From NCBI GenBank assembly GCA_019454045.1, contig SKCR01036751.1, positions 186,001 through 250,000 of the forward strand: a stretch of DNA of 64,000 bases, in the 5' to 3' direction. This document shows positions 10,680 through 23,629 of the stretch, piece after piece; position 1 is the first letter of the stretch, and each line of letters begins with the position of its first letter. A program made the position numbers and the translations under genes. Source of the DNA: Zanthoxylum bungeanum. Its lineage: Eukaryota; Streptophyta; Magnoliopsida; Sapindales; Rutaceae. A model generated the notes under the pieces. That model ran no database searches. It was not told the DNA's origin and saw only the letters and a program-made list of their open reading frames with translations.

Positions 10680-12050
10680 ATGGAACGAATGGAGAGGATG
10701 GAGGAAACCCTGTGAAATGAAAGGGAGGACGCACGAAAGGAGATGGAAACAACTCAGACCTTTATGAAGACAATGATGGAAAAGATTGAAAAACTAGAGG
10801 AGAAGACCAAAGAACCTGGTGGAGTAGGACCTAACAGAAAAATGGAAGAAATAGTAAGGGGAAAAAGGATTGTCAGAGCAGACGGGGACCGTGGAAAAAA
10901 AAAAGAACCACCTAAAAAAAGAGACTCGAATGGGAAGACATGCGGACCCCGGAACGATTTCCAGAGAGGAGGCGTGAGGTTCCCGGTTACAGAGAATATC
11001 ATACTTGAAGTGGAAGACATGAAGAGGGCCATAAGCAAAAGCATGATAGCTCTGAAATCCATATGAAGAGTTGGTTCCATAGAGAGATGACGAAATTGGA
11101 GGACAGAACGAGGGGAAGAGATTGGGATGATTAGGACATGGGGACAGCGCCTCACTCTCGAATGAAATATTGGCAATGAAGTTCCCGAGAAAGTTCACTA
11201 TGTCCACAATAGACGTCTACAATGGCAGCACGGACCCCAAGTCTCATGTTGAAAGGTTCGTTTTATTGATGTAAATTCAGGGGATGGTCGGAGAGGCCGT
11301 CTACAAGGTGTTCCCTTTAACCTTGGGCGGGTCAGTCGGCCCGTGGTTCAATAACTTGACCCTATGGAGTATTAGCAGCTTTGGGCAGTTGATGAGATCA
11401 TTTGTGCGGTACTTCAAGGGGGCATGTGTGGCAAGGAAGAGTGGGGTCGTTGAGGTTGATGAAGTAAAGAGACGACGAGTCTTTGAAGATCTTTGTCGAC
11501 ATGTATCATAGCCTGGTTTTAGAGATTGGGGCATATGAGTCCTCAGAGGCCTTGGAAAGCTTCAAAGGGGCTCTGAAGGTCGGGAAATTGTGGTCTCACC
11601 TGAGGATCCGGGAGATATCGGACTATGTCTCGGCCTTAGAACATGCGAGGAAGTTTGTGCTAATGGAGGAAGATGAGAAGATTGCCCGATGAGGGGGTAC
11701 CCATAGGACCAAGATGCCCAGGCCAGAAAATTGGCGGGATTTGGGCAGAGATGTGAGGAGAGCAGTGCAGAGGCAAAAAGAGTTCAGGCCGATGCCTCAG
11801 AATAATCATGTCGCCGGGGGGACAGTGTACACCCCCCTGAACAGACTCCTGGCCTAGATAGTTCGGGAAATCCAGGATAAAAGTCTGTTGATTGAACCCA
11901 GTCCTAGTAGGTTTCCCATTGATAAGAGAGACAACAAGGCTTATTGTGTTCACCATAATCTGCGGGGACACACCACGAAAAGATGTAGAGATCTGTAGGA
12001 ATATGTGGATGACGTGGTGAAAAATGGGTACCTGGATGAATGTATAGACC
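10680..12050 (+). pseudogene. G1 gag (capsid/nucleocapsid polyprotein), broken
   Basis: Starts MERMERMEE, with an early TGA within about 12 codons. A charged coiled-coil-like N-terminus leads into the retrotransposon gag core (YNGSTDPKSHVE near 11219; GEAVYKVFPLTLGG near 11290), then a frameshift before 11483 (SLVLEIGAYESSEAL). A nucleocapsid-like end reads YCVHHNLRGHTTKRC. At least two further in-frame stops lie after 11690. It would have packaged element RNA. Confidence 0.8.
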
Positions 12051-12199
12051 AAAGAGTCGTGATGGCCAGACAGAACAAGGAGCAAAGGCTGATGTTCATA
12101 ATAGCTGGGGAAGAACATTGGCTGGAGATTCAAACCGAGTCAGGAAGAACTACTGTCGGACAATAGGCTCGAAGGTGTTGACAACAGAAAGGGGGCTGG

Positions 12200-12770
12200 G
12201 GATTCAGAAGGTCCGACTTGTTCCTTTCATGTTTACGGATGAGGATGCTCGGGGTATGAGCTACCCTCATGATGATGCATTAATAATCAATGTCGTTATA
12301 GGTGGGGCCGAGGTTGACAGGATATTGGTGGATCTTGAGAGCGCAGTAGATTTCATCTCCAAGTAAGCTCTGGATGGCCTTGGTGTAGAGTGCACTGCTT
12401 TAACCCAGGATGTTACGTCGTTGTATGGGTTTGAGGGAGCTATTGTCGTTCTGTTAGGTCGAGTGCAGCTGACAACGACTATCGGGACATCTCCCCACAC
12501 CCGGGTCATTATGATAGATTTCACAGCGGTGGATTGCTTGAGTAGCTACCAGGTGATCGTGGGAAGGCCTTTTATGATGAAAACGAAGGCATCCATGTCA
12601 GGTTTTTATCTGAAGTTGAAGTTCCCAACTCGGGAGGGGGTCGAGGTATTTTGTGGAAGCCAGAAGGTGGCTAGGAGTTGTTTCGAAGGAAACACTTTGT
12701 ATTTAGAAAGTATGAGCGAAGATGAAAGAGAGAGAAGGAGCAGCGGAAATGGAGTAATGAGCAGCAGAAA
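12200..12770 (+). pseudogene. G1 aspartic protease, active site altered
   Basis: Aligns by eye with the G2 protease. The catalytic motif reads ILVDLESAVDFIS, where G2 has ILVDPGSAVDII; the Gly-Ser after the catalytic Asp is lost and a TAA follows at once. Later blocks (VDCLSSYQVIVGRPF; FCGSQKVARSCF) are preserved. Inactive. Confidence 0.75.
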
Positions 12771-13024
12771 TGGAGTTGGCCGATCCCCGGCCCGAGGATC
12801 ATGTTGAGATGGGGTCCGGGGAAGAGCTGGCTCTGGTGGAGCTCTTCGGCCATGGGAAAGCGATAAAGGTCGGGGTGGGATTAGAGCCTAATCTGAGGAG
12901 GCGGTTGTTGGCCTTTCTGAACGAATATGTGATGTCTTTGCATGGGGACACGGAGATGTGCTCGGAATCGACCCCAAGTTTGCCAGTCATCGTTTGGCGG
13001 TGGATTGAGCTCACAAGCCAGTAA

Positions 13025-13431
13025 AACATAAGAGGAGAATTTTCAATCAGAAGTGGTACGGGACAATCCGGGCAGAGGTAGAAAAGTTACTGAATGTCGG
13101 ATTTATCAGGGAGGTTAAATACCCAGAGTTGGTGTCCAACGTGATTTTGGTAAAAAAAATGCCAACGGAAAATGGTGGATGTGCGTGGATTTTTCTGATA
13201 TGAACAAAGCTTGCCCGAATGACAATTTCCTACTCCCCAAGATATATCTGCTTGTGGATTCTTCGGCCTGTCATGCACTGCTTAGTTTCATGGATGTTTT
13301 CTCGGGGTACAACCAGGTCATGATGCATCCCAAGGACGAAGAGAAAGCATCGTTCATTACTGACCAAGGGCTATACTGTTACAAGGTGATGCCTTTCGGA
13401 TTGAAGAATGTCGGGGCCACGTATCAGAGGC
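13025..13431 (+). pseudogene. G1 reverse transcriptase, first part
   Basis: Contains the palm motifs DVFSGYNQV and MPFGLKNVGATYQR. A frameshift lies near 13165 between the VKK block and MCVDFSDMNKACP. The frame stops at the MITE and resumes after 14135 (YQRLVNKVF). Confidence 0.85.
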
Positions 13432-14127
13432 TAGACCCGGCCGGCGGTTCATTTTCGGTTCGGAACCGAACCGAATCGGCCGGTTCCCGGTTCCACAAGT
13501 GTGGAACCGGAACCGTAAACCGGAACCGAACCGGTCGGTTCCGGTTCGGTTACGGTCCCCTTTTGGTTTTTTTTTTCTTAATAATAAATTTTAAAAAATA
13601 AAATAAAAATTTCTATAATCGTAATATTTTTTCAAACTATCACATCATTTTTATATAATTATTTTTTATAAAATTCTTTTAACATATAATCCTTTTTATA
13701 GCCAACTCTTGGCTAGTGTTTCTTCATATAAGCGATGTGGGATATTTGTTACTTGGCTATTGTGTCCCACATCGCTTATATAAAGAAGTCAATAACCAAG
13801 AGTTGGTTATAAAAAGAAGATTTTTAAACCTCCTTAAAAATTGACTATTGTGCTCAAGGTTGCAATTTTAAACCTCATTATTATTAATAATAAAAATTGA
13901 GATTTACTTGTGGAACCTTACGGTTCCAAGTAAATAAATTTTTTTTTTTTACTTTCGGTTCCAACCGGAACCGTACGGTTCCGGTTGGAACCGCTGGAAC
14001 CGTTCGGTTCCAACCGGTTCGGTCAGGGTGAGAACCCTAACCGAACCGGTTAGGTTCCGGTTCGGTTCCGGAACCGGAACCAGAACCGTTCGGTTCCGGT
14101 TCTGAACCGGAACCAGAACCGGGTCTA
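13432..14127. mobile_element. hAT-type MITE inserted in G1 reverse transcriptase
   Basis: Terminal inverted repeats TAGACCCGG and CCGGGTCTA are flanked by an exact 8-base duplication, TCAGAGGC (13424-13431 and 14128-14135), the size made by hAT transposases. The ends are rich in GGTTCCGGTTCGG-type palindromes. No transposase. A second copy sits at 26488-26883. Confidence 0.92.
13698..13812. repeat. Hairpin-forming inverted repeat inside the MITE
   Basis: Arms of about 50 bases (13698-13747 and 13763-13812) are nearly complementary, for example ATAAGCGATGTGGGA with TCCCACATCGCTTAT, around a loop of about 15 bases. Not seen in the other MITE copy. Confidence 0.75.
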
Positions 14128-14870
14128 TCAGAGGCTGGTGAACAAGGTTTTCAAGCCACTCAGGGGCAAGACAATGCATGTCTATGTCGATGACATGATT
14201 ACGATGACAAAGAAGCCCGAGGATCATTTGGGCGACCTTAGGGGGACGTTTGAGTTATTGAGGAAGCACAATATGAGACTGGATCCGGACAATTGTGCTT
14301 TCGGTGTATCTTCTGGGAAGTTTCAAGGGTATATGGTCAGCTCCCAGGGGATCGAGGCAAACCTGCAGAAGATCAAGGTTGTGATGGACTTAAAGTCCCC
14401 CGAGGACAATCAAATAAGTACATAGCTTAACGGGTCTGGTGGCAGCACTAAACCGGTTCATATCTAAGGCCACTGACAAGTGCCATGTCTTCTTTCAGCT
14501 GATCAAGAAGGCTAAAAAAAAGGTTAGCTGGACAACTGAGTGTGAGGATGCATTCCAGCAACTTAATGAGTATCTAGTCCAACCCCCACTATTGGCAAAA
14601 CCGATACCAAGTGAGACATTTTTCCTGTACTTTGGATGTTTCTGAGTATGCTGTGAGTTCAGTGTTAGTGCAGAAAGTAGACAAAATCCAAAGTTCAGTG
14701 TACTATATTAGTAAGGCCTTATTAGACGCCGAAACTCGGTACCCAGCTCATGAGCTGGCGGCATTTTCCTTGGTCACTGAGGTGAGGAAGCAATGCCCCT
14801 ATTTTCAAGCTCACCCCATTGAGATTTACATCGACCAACCGTTGAGACAGATATTGCACAAACTATAGGT
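14128..14870 (+). pseudogene. G1 reverse transcriptase, second part, and RNase H
   Basis: Continues with the catalytic YVDDM motif (near 14183), the connection region, then the RT-linked RNase H (SEYAVSSVLVQ, YYISKALLDAETRYPAHE). Frameshifts near 14420 and 14640 break it. Confidence 0.85.
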
Positions 14871-14989
14871 CTTGGGTCGTCTGGTAAAGTGGTCGATCGA
14901 ACTTAGTGAGTATGATATATCTTATATGCCCAGGGTATCGATGAAGGGGCAAGCATTGGCAGATTTTGTTGTGGAGTTCACAGGACCTC

Positions 14990-15400
14990 AGATCATGGCA
15001 GTAGGAGAAGCTAAGTGGGAGTTGTTCGTTGACGGGTCAGTCAACACACAATGATGTGGGGCCGGGATGATCCTTTGAAGTACCTAAGGTGAATGATTGA
15101 GTTATGTCATGAGATTCGCCTTCGAAGCTACGAACAATGAAGCAGAGTATAAGGCCATTCTGGCAGGATTGAGACTCTGCATGGCAGTCGGGGTAAGGGA
15201 TGTGGTGGTTAAAAGTGATTCTCAGTTGGCCATTCAACAATTAAAATGTGAATTTCAGGCGAGATAGCCGAACATGATCGCCTAACAGGCCGAGGTGAAA
15301 AAGCTACCTGAATAGATGAGGGTCGTAGCGTTCGAGCAGGTCAGACAGGATAACAACCAGCAGGAAGATTCGCTGGCTTGGCTTGCATCATCCACCAAGT
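14990..15400 (+). pseudogene. G1 second RNase H (Tat-lineage type)
   Basis: Reads WELFVDGSVN, then FAFEATNNEAEYKAILAGL and VVVKSDSQLAIQQL: the Asp, Glu and Asp of an RNase H active site in order. Several stops (after VNTQ, and in the tail). This extra domain marks the Tat lineage. Confidence 0.8.
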
Positions 15401-15479
15401 CAAAAATTCCCCAATGAAGAAGTGTTGGGATGCCAAATGTGATAGAGGTGGATATCGAGAGGGGAGCATCCTGGATGGA

Positions 15480-16305
15480 TCCAATCAAGAAGTACTTGGA
15501 AACGAGGGATGTGCCCGAAGAAAAAATAGAGGCCAGAAAGCTGAAATATTGAAGCGTCAGGTTTTGTTTGATAGATTGGGTGTTGTATCGAAGAGGGTAC
15601 ACGACGCCATACTTGAGATGTTTGGGGCCAGAGGAAGCAGATTATGTGCTCAGAGAAATTCATGAGGGAATATGTGGAAGTCATAGTGGAGGTCAATCGA
15701 TCGCTCACAATGCGTTAAGGCATGGTTTTTTCTGTCCAACAATGCACCAAGACGGGGCGAGGGTTGCCTAGACATGTGATGGATGCCAGAAGAACGCCAA
15801 CATACCTCACCAGCCCCCCGAGCAACTAACCATATTGTCAAGTCCTTTGCCATTTGCCCAATGGGAGTAGATATCATTGGGTCGATGCCCACTGGATGTA
15901 GACAAGCCAAGTTCGTCGTCATTGCGATCGATTACTTCACCAAGTGGGTAGAAGCTGAGTCGTTGTCCGCGATAACGGAGAAGAAGGTAACAGATTTTGT
16001 CATGAAGAACATTATTTGTCAGTTCGGGATTCCTCAGGCTATCCTCATGGACAATGGGAAGCAGTTCGATAGTAAGGGCTTCATGAAGTTTTGTGAGGAC
16101 CTCCAGATCGCATTAAGGTTCGCCTCGCCTTCTCATCCAATGTCAAATGGGCAAGTAGAAGCGACGAATAAGACCATCAAGAGCAACGTGAAGGCGAAGC
16201 TCGGGTCATGCAAGGGTTTGTGGGTAGAGGAGCTACCAGAGGTTTTATGGGCACATCGGACGACCTACAAGGACTCCATGGGCGAAATATCATTCTCATT
16301 GGCTT
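15480..16305 (+). pseudogene. G1 integrase, N-terminal and catalytic part
   Basis: An HHCC-type zinc region (REIHEGICGSHSGGQSIAH followed by TCDGCQ) precedes the core with DYFTKWVEAE, MDNGKQFDS and GQVEATNKTIK, giving the D-D-E triad. Frameshifts and a stop lie near 15770-15840. The frame ends at SFSLA where the Copia element inserted. Confidence 0.85.
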
Positions 16306-18217
16306 TGTAAGTGTTCCTAGAACATGCCAAGATCGTCTAAGAGTGATTCGTGTGTGAAAATTACCAAAGAAGTTACGGAAATTACTTACTTTGGTTGGAT
16401 GAATTTGAAGACTTTTCTTTGAATTTGTTGAAGCTCTAAGCTTTTGTATGAGTTTCCCTATCACCTTGATTCACTCTTTTATGTGTTAGCAAGAACAAAA
16501 ATGAAAGAAAAAATTACCCTCCAAGAGATGCAAGTTTCGGCCATTGAGAGAGAGAGGAAGAGGAATAGTGTTTTCATGTTCTAAACTTATGACACAAAAT
16601 GTTGACTTCCTTTTCAAATACCAAAAAGTGTGTGTTGGAATTTGTTGGAGTGTAGAAAAAGCAATCACAAACTTTCACTCAACCAATTACCAAATTATAT
16701 CAAGTGTCAAACACATTGATGTAAGTTGGTGGGCCCACTTTGAATTCCAAATTTAAGTCGGACAATCCAACACGCAACTTCGCTTGGGCCCGGGTTCGTT
16801 TAATTCCGAATTAAACGAATTTGTCGTTGCGACTTAATTAAATCCAATTTAATTAAATAATAATGTTTCGCAATATTATTACGCAAGTCGCTTACGAATT
16901 AATTCCAAATTAATTCGTTTGCTTGAATTAAAATCTAATTTTAATTCTTCTTTGAAATCTAATTTCAATTAATATATCTAATATATTATTTTAGCCCAAT
17001 TAAATAAATTAAACAGTAAAATCCAATTTTACTATTAAATTCATTTTGCCGATTAATTCCAAATTAACCTCGTTCTCTCTTCTCGATGAATTTAATCCCA
17101 GATAAATTCTCGACGCAATTAATCACAGATTAATCTTTTCTCTGTTAATTGATCCCAGATTAATTCTTGTCGTAATTAATATCAGATTAATTTTCTCTCT
17201 CATAATTAATCTCATATTAATTTTCTGTTCGAGTCAAATCTCATCGGTGAATCTTTGGGAAGCGACCCAAGAGATCCCTGGATATGTTGGTAGTAAATAC
17301 GGTCATCGGACTATCCAAATACGTGCGTACCCGGTACCACGTTCCTACTGATTTACAAGACATGGTTTGCTTCTAGCAAAGCATCGTGCCTACCCAATTC
17401 TCCATAAATATTCTTTAAAGGAATATATAATCTTTGTCAGGCGTAGTATACGTAGTATTGCGTATTACGATCCAGTATCGGATGTCACATGCTAGGCCTG
17501 AGACTGGAATTGTGTGTGCCCCATACGAAACATATATCAGATCACTGGCAACTAGTCTCTATAATCGGATAATCATGACCTAGTCATATTATCCTGATGA
17601 CTGCCATACTTAAGAGTATCAGTTCTGTATCCATGCGTGATCATCATCTCCATATGACTGAAGTGATACTTCCATCTTGACATCACACCCAATACACTAC
17701 GATTCTCAGTATACCCAGAAGAGGCATACACAGAACCTGTTAAAGCCCCGGACGACCAAAACCAAAGTATACTGATTGTCGCAAGTATTAGCGATGCAAG
17801 TCTCAGGTTAAGACCAAATACACATACCCTGATTCGGATTCCCATAGACACATAGTCATACTACCAATGAGATTCCGATGGGTCTATCCAGAGCGAAGAT
17901 ATTCCCGTACCATCGGTAAATAGAACCTCATATTACACTTGCATGAGTATCCAATACCCAAATATATGAGAACTATGATGTTACGCTTCCATAACACGCA
18001 CAATTGTAATAATAGCCTATTCCGGATTATCGATGTCCAGTCTCAATAATACTACGACTAAGGATATTTAATGATTAAACCTTACGTGGATTAATACTGT
18101 CTCAATATCATCTTTATAAACAAAACATTTAGTGTTTTAGAATATAAATGAATACCTGTAACGGGTTAAACTAGATAAAGAGATAATGTTCCTAGTCAAA
18201 CTAGATACATTATAACA
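16306..18217 (-). repeat. 3' LTR of Copia element C1
   Basis: Matches the other LTR from 16306 to about 18107, then diverges. The last 110 bases (the U3 start in element orientation) have a different sequence but still begin TGTTATAATG after a purine-rich AATTAGGAGAC. The exact right end is inferred. Confidence 0.7.
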
Positions 18218-18464
18218 GTCTCCTAATTTAAGTACATGCCCAAATGACAGTTCCAAAACTTAGGTTTCTACGGCCAAAACAACGACTCATGTCTTATTTC
18301 CGACTCATAGGTCGATCTCATCTGAAGCCAGTATCCTGCTCATCAGCAGATCCCGCACATCAGTACATATGTATGAACCACATCCAATATTAAAAATCCA
18401 ATTTTAAAAAACCAATAGTGGACATGTTTATAACAAACATATCTGAAGTCGGAGCTTTGCCCGC

Positions 18465-19300
18465 CTTCACTTCCTTCATGTCTGCCTTGTCCATACGGCA
18501 GTCACGCTTCCAGTGACCCCGTTTGCTACAGTTTTCGGTAGACATCTTGAGATATGTCATTTGTCTTCCTAGAAGACAGTGACGATTTTTCCTTTGTCCT
18601 TTTATTCACACCCCCAGAAACCTTCGGCCAAGCCTTGGCCTTATGGGATGTCAAAGTAAGACGCGTCTTGCGCTTCTTGCGCTTCTTGCCCTTTTCGAAG
18701 CTCTGGCTCTGCCTTCTTGAGCATAGCCATTAACTCTCCAAGAGTTTTCTCTTGGTTCATTATGAACCCGCCCTAGCATTCGGGCAGAGACTGTAAGATC
18801 AAATCTATGGAAGTCTCGGCCTCGTAGGTAATGCCCAGTTAACCTAACTGTTCGATGTCAGCAATCATCTGCGACACCTAGTGCTCGACAGATGTACCCT
18901 CTGACATACGCGAGCGAAAGAGCTTCTATTAAGATCTAAGGTTAGATCTATGAAGATCCTTTAATTTCATCATCATAGTATAAAGATATAATCCTTAGTT
19001 CTGACGAAGAAATTAAGGAGTCTTTGCGGCAAGCATATCGGATTGAGCACTAAAGTTATCATCACGATGAGTCTTCCTAAGCTCATGCTCTACTATTTGC
19101 TTAACTTCGGGCTTAGGCCCAAAAGGTTTCTCTATTACATAGAGTAACTTCTCAGCTCCCAGGACTATCCTGAGATTCATTTCCCAATCTGGAAAATTAT
19201 GTCGTTAAAGATATTTTCACCTAGGATTATGTTCATTAAGGCTAATCTTTCAGTCATCTTCATTGCTATAGTCTAACTATCCAGTCAACGATTTTGGGTA
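18465..19300 (-). pseudogene. C1 gag (UBN2-type), broken
   Basis: Read on the minus strand, it gives degraded Copia gag: KMTERLALMN, EVKQIVEHELRKTH, EGTSVEHQV-like and NQEKTLGELMAMLKKAE, ending in a zinc knuckle (NCSKRGHWKRDC, first Cys not clear). Many stops and frameshifts. After the knuckle the frame passes MFVINMSTI and ends; no pol follows. Confidence 0.7.
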
Positions 19301-21492
19301 CACTCAAAATGTAATGGTTACTATAGTCCAACTATATAACCAACTGCAAGTTGAGTAATGTGTTATACAGTCTAACTGTTCAAAGAAAGCAATATTTAAT
19401 ATTAGTCCAACTAATATATTTATAACAACGATAAATAAAATAAGCGTGTATTGGCAAGTATCTAAACTAAATTACAAATTTAATACTTGCCTCCCACTAT
19501 TTTTCGGCGAGCCTCTAACCCTCTGTGGAGTACTCGGGAAACCTAGTTTCCTAGTGGGCTAGAATCCCGTTAAATAACATACAACCTTGACTTTGGCCAA
19601 CAAGTTATATGAAACTTAACATGGTAGATCTCTAAGATCAATTGGATCTCATCCAATTCCTAGATCCAGTAGGTGGACCTCCAAGTCCGAAACATATATC
19701 CAATATATGTAAATATATCCAATATATCCAATATATTTCCTAACCTTTTTTCCTCTAAATCAACTAAGTCTTGGCTTTGGCTCAACAAACTTAATGATTC
19801 TAGTTAAGCGCGACCCATTGACAGTGAGAAAGCTTCGTAATCGAGGTCGATGAACAAGAAGTGACCTTGACTTTGGCCAATAAATCACAACTTGCCTAAG
19901 ACGTACGATATGGAACAAAGCTTTCGTGATTCAAACACATCCGCGATGGGCAAAGGTCTTGACTTTGGCCAACAAACCAATGCCAATCTTGGATCTTGAG
20001 AGAATCACTCAATGGAAGGAAAAACGCTTAATATAAAATGAGGGTTTTTGTCGCGATTTGGCAACCAATTTATTATCTTTAATTAGGTCTCATCATACAC
20101 CCTTAAGCATGCATTCTAAAAGCATAATAAGGCGCGAATAACATAATAATGATATTCGGATGGATATATAACAAAGTTTGTTCCTAGAACAAATCTCTCC
20201 ATTTCCTCTCTCCCGCTAGCATTATTCATACTTCTACCCAAATACATAATACTTCTAAAGAAACTTCATTTACATTTAGGGGAATTGGTGAGAAGAGAAA
20301 TACAAAGAGAATATAGATAATAGGCTGGACACGCAGGTCAAATTTAATAAATTCTAAATTTATTACAACAACTTCCAAAATTGCCTTCACCCTTCTAATA
20401 TTCATCTGATATACATTATTCATTCATACATCCAAATATTCACACAAAGCATGTTATTCAATCAATCTAATCCAATTAATTAATCTTTGAATTAATGACC
20501 ATCCAATGTTCAAACAACGATTTGATTTGCGCGAGTCCAACTCGTTTAAGAATAAGTACTCAAAGTACGTATTCTTGAATTATATCGAACTACAATTTTA
20601 AATCCAATTTAAATTATATTCAATATTAATTCATATTTAATTCCAAATTAAATAATTACACTTTTAAAAGTGTCTTTTAGACTTGGATTCCAAATCCAAT
20701 CTTAATGGGTCTCAAAGGCCCAATTAGTATTCAATACTTTTCAATTAAAGTCCAATGGGCTTTCAATTAATTCTTTAGGCGTGGGCTTTGGCCATTATGG
20801 ATCAAACCCAAGATGCCAAGGCCCATTTAGGAATCACCATAATGCCATAAAAGCAATTTTGGCCCATTAGGCCCAATTAAATTATTAAAGGCCCAATTGT
20901 CATATTTTGGACTTTATGGAAATGGTTTAGGCCCAAATATAATCCAGACTAAAATTTGGCACAACCAAGCCCATTAGGCCAATTACAACAAATTAAATTA
21001 ATATATCATTTCAAATTACACATTAATTCAATTGAAGTGTAATTAACACAATTAATTAATTAATCTAGTATTTCCAAAACACTAATTAATCTAATTAATT
21101 ATGCTTAACATTTTAATTTATGTCCAACACAAATTAAAGCAAAATCAATCTTCCAACAACATGCATATACTCACAGCAATAGCAACAAAAATCATTCAAT
21201 TTGATTTCAATCCAATTAAATCAACAATCAATATTTCTATCATGCTATTTAACACATCCAATTGTCAAATTTCCAAAATTCCACCATTAGTGCATTTAGG
21301 GTCATATTCGGCCAAGCCATAGATTTTAGGGAAAATTAATCTAATCAATTTTTCACAAAATCAATGATGCACAAATCCAATTAAACATCATATAAACTCA
21401 ACCAAACAATCAATTTAGGAAAAATCAAGCTCTAAGCATAGAATCCCCAAATTAAAGTCTTGAACCCTAGATTTTCAAATCAAACTTGGGAG
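19300..21492 (-). other. Leader region of C1, non-coding
   Basis: About 2.2 kb between the primer-binding site and gag. It repeats a CTTGACTTTGGCCAA motif several times (near 19579, 19862, 19951) and is AT-rich elsewhere. No open frame of note. Confidence 0.5.
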
Positions 21493-21505
21493 GCTCTGAT
21501 ACCAT

Positions 21506-23485
21506 TGTAAGTGTTCTTAGAACATGCCAAGATCGTCTAAGAGTGATTCGTGTGTGAAAATTACCAAAGAAGTTGCGGAAATTACCTACTTTGGTTGGAT
21601 GAATTTGAAGACTTTTCTTTGAATTTGTTGAAGCTCTAAGCTTTTGTAGAGTGTTTCCAACACTTGGGTGAGTTTCCCTATCACCTTGATTCACTCCTTT
21701 ATGTGCTAGCAAGAACAAAAATGAAAGAAAAAATTACCCTCCAAGAGATGCAAGTTTCGGCCATTGAGAGAGAGGAAGAGGAATAGTGTTTTCATGTTCT
21801 AAACTTATGACACAAAATGTTGACTTCCTTTTTAAATACCAAAAAGTGTGTTGGAATTGGTTGGAGTGTAGAAAAAGCAATCTCAAGTTTTCACTCAACC
21901 AATTACCAAATTCCATCAAGTGTCAAACACATTGATGTAAGTTGGTGGGCCCCACTTTGAATTCCAAATTTAAGTCGGACAATCCAACACGCAACTTCGC
22001 TTGGGCCCGGGTTCGTTTAATTCCAAATTAAACGAATTTATCGTACGACTTAATTAAATCTAATTTAATTAAATAATAATGTCTCGCAATATTATTACGC
22101 AAATCGCTTACGAATTAATTGCAAATTAATTCGTTTGCTTGAATTAAAATCCAATTTTAATTCCGCTTTGAATTCTAATTTCAATTAATATATCTAATAT
22201 ATTATTTTAGCCCAATTAAATAAATTAAATAGTAAAATCCAATTTTACTATTAAATTTATTTTTCCGATTAATTCCAAATTAATCGTGTTCTCTTTTCTC
22301 GACGAATTTAATCACAGATAAATTCTCGACGCAATTAATCCAAGATTAATCTTTTCTCTGTTAATTAATCCCAAATTAATTCTTGTCGTAATTAATCACA
22401 GATTAATTTTCTCTCTCATAATTAATCCCATATTAATTTTCTGTTCGAGTCAAATCTCATCGGTGAATCTTTAAGAAGTGACCCAAGAGACCCTGGATAT
22501 GTTGGCAGTAAATACGGTCATCGGACTATCCGAATACGTGCGTACCTGGTACCACATTTCTACCAATTTACAAGACATGGTTGGCTTCTAGCAAAGCACC
22601 GTGCCTACCAATTCTCCATAAATATTCTTTAAAGGAATATATAATCTTTGTCAGGCGTAGTATACGTAGTATTGTGTATTACGATCCAGTATCAGATGTC
22701 ACATGCTAGGCCTGGGACTGGAATTGTGTCTGCCCCATATGAAGCATATATCGGATCACTGGCAACTAGTCTCTATAATCGGATAATCATGACCTAGTCA
22801 TATTATCCTGATGACTGCAGTACTTAAGAATACCAGTTTCGTATCCATGTGTGATCATCATCTCCATATGACTAAAGTGATACTTCCATCTTGACATCAC
22901 ACCCAATACACTACGATTCTCAGTATACCCAGAAGAGGCGTACACAGAACCTGTTAAAGCCTCGGACGACCAAAACCAAAGTATACTGATTGTCACAAGT
23001 ATTAGCGATGCAAGTCTCAGGTTAAGACCAAATACACCTACCCTGATTCGGATTCCCATAGACACATAGTCATACTACCAATGGGATTCTGAGGGGTATA
23101 TCCAGAGCGAAGCTATTCCCGTATCATCGGTAAATAGAACCTCGTATTACACTTGCATGAGTGTCCAATACCCAAATATATGAGAACTATGTCGTTACAC
23201 TTCCATAACACGCACAAGTGTAATACTAGCCTATTCCGCATTATCGATGTCCAGTCTCGATAATACTACGACTATGGATATTTAATGATTAAACCTTACG
23301 TGGATTAATATTGTCTCATATCTTATTAATCTGATACTAATCATATGGACTTTTATCATTTATATATCCCGATAATCCAATTACTAATGATAAAAGAGCA
23401 ATTTCATTTGTCACATAGTTAATTTTGTACAAGAACACCATGTCCTTTACAAAATAGTGATGATATGGGTCATAATTGTCCAACA
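21506..23485 (-). repeat. 5' LTR of Copia element C1
   Basis: 1980 bases, TG to CA. In element orientation it starts TGTTGGACAATTATG and ends at the primer-binding site. Abuts the GGCTT duplication. Confidence 0.88.
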
Positions 23486-23612
23486 GGCTTATGGGTGTGA
23501 AGCAGTTATCCCAGCAGAGATCAGGGTGTTGACTCACCGGGTTCAACATTTTGAGGAATGGCAGAACGAAGAGCTCGTGAAACACCATCTTGACTTGATA
23601 GAAGAGAAAAGA
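23486..23612 (+). pseudogene. G1 integrase, continuation after C1
   Basis: The frame resumes exactly at the duplicated GGCTT and reads YGCEAVIPAEI, then an EEWQNEELVKHHLDLIEEKR stretch ending in a stop. The rest of the integrase C-terminus has been deleted. Confidence 0.85.
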
Positions 23613-23629
23613 TAGAGGTCGAAAATCAC

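Larger units (their letters stand above)
16306..23485 (-). mobile_element. Ty1/Copia-type LTR element C1, gag-only, inserted in G1 integrase
   Basis: Flanked by GGCTT on both sides (16301-16305 and 23486-23490). The element reads on the minus strand: 5' LTR 21506-23485, initiator-Met primer-binding site (TGGTATCAGAGC on the minus strand, 21493-21504), long leader, decayed gag, then 3' LTR. No protease, integrase or reverse transcriptase is present, so it depended on a partner for mobility. Confidence 0.88.

Noticed and set aside
9602..16305. Integrated plant pararetrovirus
   Set aside because: LTRs, target duplication in sister elements, Gypsy-type integrase and dual RNase H fit Ty3/Gypsy; no movement or coat protein of such viruses is seen.
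16306..23485. Complete autonomous Copia element
   Set aside because: No protease, integrase, reverse transcriptase or RNase H motif is found on either strand between the LTRs.
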